Assembly (NCBI GenBank): GCA_002396485.1 | Contig: DGXZ01000055.1 | Span: 1 to 5,748, forward strand | Reading direction: 5' to 3' | Length of the DNA: 5,748 bases | DNA from: Spartobacteria bacterium UBA5019 | Lineage (GTDB): Bacteria > Verrucomicrobiota > Verrucomicrobiia > Chthoniobacterales > Terrimicrobiaceae | Position numbers and translations under genes: made by a program | Shown here: piece by piece, positions 4,242-5,748 of the stretch | Layout of the letters: each line of letters starts with the position of its first letter | Position numbering within the stretch: the stretch's first letter is position 1 | The notes under the pieces: generated by a model | What the model was told of the DNA's origin: nothing | What the model saw: the letters and a program-made list of their open reading frames with translations, nothing else | The model's database searches: none

Positions 4242-5748
4242 ATGTCTGAACGCATTCATTTCGGAAAATTGACAGAGGCCATCGAGCCACCAAACCTCAT
4301 CGAATTGCAGGTCAACTCCTACAACGAGTTCTTTCAAAAGGATGTCCCTGCCAGCAAGCGCCGCGACATCGGTTTGCAGGCTGTCTTCCGCGAATTTTTC
4401 CCTATTTTTGGATTCGAGGATAAATCCTCTCTCGATTTCGAGAGCTATGAGCTTGGTGAGTCCAAAATGTCCTCGATCGAGTCCCAGCGCGAGGGACAGT
4501 CGTTCAGCGCTCCCCTTTATGTGACTTTCCGTTACAAAGACGAACGCAGCACGAAGGAAGAAAAAGTTTACATGGGCGAGCTTCCTCTGATGACTCCTCA
4601 GGGAACTTTTGTGATCAATGGTGCGGAACGCGTTGTTGTCTCTCAGTTGCACCGCTCACCCGGTATCTGTTTCGAGACATCCGTCCACGCCAATGGAAAA
4701 ATTCTCCACGGCTTTCGTATTATCCCCGACCGTGGATCTTGGATCGAAGTTCAGTTCGATACTACAGACCTCCTCTACGTCTATCTCGACCGCCGCAAAC
4801 GCCGCCGCAAATTTTTGGCCACTACATTCCTCCGCACCGTGGGTTTCCCTGCGGACGAGGATATCATCAATCTCTTCTACAAAACCCAAGATCTCAAGCT
4901 TAGTGAAAAACTCGACGAAGAGGAAATTGCTACCAAGGTTCTGATCGCTGACATACGCGATGGCGAGATCACTGTCGGTCGAGCTTTTGAGCCTCTTACC
5001 ACGGCTATTGTTCGCCAGCTGATCGGCTTGGGTCATAAATCCGTAAAGGTTGTCGATACGAAAGACGACGACACAATCATCAAATCCCTCAAAAAAGATC
5101 CAGCCCATGATGAGGATGAAGCACTCAAGGATATCTACCGCAAGCTGCGCCCTGGCGATCCGCCAACCGTTCAGAATGCACGTAGCATGCTCAAACGCCT
5201 CTTTTTCGATGCCAAGCGTTATGATCTCGGCCGCGTAGGTCGTCACAAGATCAACCAAAAACTTGATCTCAAAGTTGACGAAAACGAGCGCACGCTTACC
5301 AAGGAAGACTTTGTTGCCGCGATGAAATATCTTGTTCGCCTCCGTGCAGGCGATGGTATGACTGATGACATTGATCACCTTGGCAGCCGCCGCGTTCGCA
5401 CTGTGGGCGAACTTCTTGCCAACCAATGCCGCGTCGGCCTTGCCCGCACCGAGCGTCTCGTCCGCGAGCGCATGACCTTGTTTGATGCCAACACGGACCA
5501 GATCACGCCGCAAAAACTCATCAATCCCAAGTCACTCAGCGCAGTTGTGCGTGACTTCTTCGGCCGCAGTCAGTTGAGCCAGTTCATGGATCAAACGAAT
5601 CCGCTTTCCGAACTGACCCACAAACGCCGTCTCTCAGCCCTCGGGCCAGGCGGTCTCAGCCGTGACCGTGCGGGCTTCGAAGTACGAGACGTCCATCCAT
5701 CCCACTACGGCCGCATCTGCCCGATTGAAACGCCTGAAGGTCCAAACA
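4242..5748 (+). CDS. rpoB: DNA-directed RNA polymerase beta subunit, partial (N-terminal 502 residues)
   Basis: The beta subunit forms half of the RNA polymerase active-site cleft. The frame is open from the ATG at 4242 to the window end. Landmarks include NSYNEFF (25-31), YMGELPLMTPQGTFVINGAERVVVSQL (110-136), RSPGICFE (138-145), FFDAKRYDLGRVGRHKINQKL (321-341), HLGSRRVRTVGELLANQ (379-395) and the rifampicin pocket SQLSQFMDQTNPLSELTHKRRLSALG (443-468). Counterparts of E. coli D516, H526 and S531 are all present, so the pocket looks drug-sensitive; Asn518 is Thr. The segment ends at ETPEGPN, about 60 residues earlier than in E. coli, which fits a reduced lineage-specific insert in the beta2 lobe between about 205 and 310. 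The gene follows the stalk genes in the standard order; rpoC should follow outside the window. Confidence 0.98.
   Translation, partial: MSERIHFGKLTEAIEPPNLIELQVNSYNEFFQKDVPASKRRDIGLQAVFREFFPIFGFEDKSSLDFESYELGESKMSSIESQREGQSFSAPLYVTFRYKDERSTKEEKVYMGELPLMTPQGTFVINGAERVVVSQLHRSPGICFETSVHANGKILHGFRIIPDRGSWIEVQFDTTDLLYVYLDRRKRRRKFLATTFLRTVGFPADEDIINLFYKTQDLKLSEKLDEEEIATKVLIADIRDGEITVGRAFEPLTTAIVRQLIGLGHKSVKVVDTKDDDTIIKSLKKDPAHDEDEALKDIYRKLRPGDPPTVQNARSMLKRLFFDAKRYDLGRVGRHKINQKLDLKVDENERTLTKEDFVAAMKYLVRLRAGDGMTDDIDHLGSRRVRTVGELLANQCRVGLARTERLVRERMTLFDANTDQITPQKLINPKSLSAVVRDFFGRSQLSQFMDQTNPLSELTHKRRLSALGPGGLSRDRAGFEVRDVHPSHYGRICPIETPEGPN

Noticed and set aside
4656..5513. A 285-codon open frame on the minus strand opposite rpoB
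   Set aside because: It lies wholly inside the conserved rpoB coding region and its product is not recognisable; it is a codon-bias shadow.
5569..5646. Possible rifampicin-resistance change in rpoB (Asn518 to Thr by E. coli numbering)
   Set aside because: The main resistance positions (counterparts of D516, H526 and S531) are wild type, and a Thr here is more likely natural variation.

Overview
The window is dominated by core information-processing genes of a bacterium with moderate G+C content. The proteins resemble those of the Planctomycetes-Verrucomicrobia-Chlamydiae group, most likely Verrucomicrobiota. The hint comes from the short 69-residue omega subunit and the general look of L7/L12 and RpoB. 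This placement is from memory of family resemblance, not from a search, and I would not go below phylum level.

Layout, left to right. (1) Positions 1-457, minus strand: the N-terminal 152 residues of a secreted SYLF/Ysc84-type protein, cut by the window edge. (2) 458-614: a divergent intergenic region with a 7-bp inverted repeat and a plausible promoter for the next gene. (3) 615-1301, plus strand: a short-chain dehydrogenase/reductase whose usual catalytic serine appears to be replaced. (4) 1333-2034, minus strand: a two-gene unit, rpoZ (omega subunit of RNA polymerase) followed by smpB (tmRNA partner). It converges on the dehydrogenase gene. (5) 2035-2217: a compact divergent control region with back-to-back promoters around an all-A/T tract and a structured leader. 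(6) 2218-5748, plus strand: rplA (L1), rplJ (L10), rplL (L7/L12) and the first 502 codons of rpoB. There is a structured gap between rplJ and rplL, and a 13-bp hairpin, probably a terminator or attenuator, between rplL and rpoB.

The rplA-rplJ-rplL-rpoB block makes the L1 stalk protein, the L10/L12 stalk that recruits translation factors, and the RNA polymerase beta subunit. The oppositely transcribed block makes omega and the ribosome-rescue protein SmpB. Both blocks therefore supply transcription and translation machinery from one shared control region.

I found no mobile element, CRISPR array, defence system, tRNA or rRNA gene, and nothing that amounts to a wholly new system. The points most worth a second look concern regulation and sequence variation: the shared divergent promoter region, an rplA leader that carries a Shine-Dalgarno-led small reading frame overlapping the L1 start, the lack of Shine-Dalgarno sequences at all annotated genes, the separation of rplA from rplK, and substitutions at normally conserved positions in L1, SmpB and the dehydrogenase.
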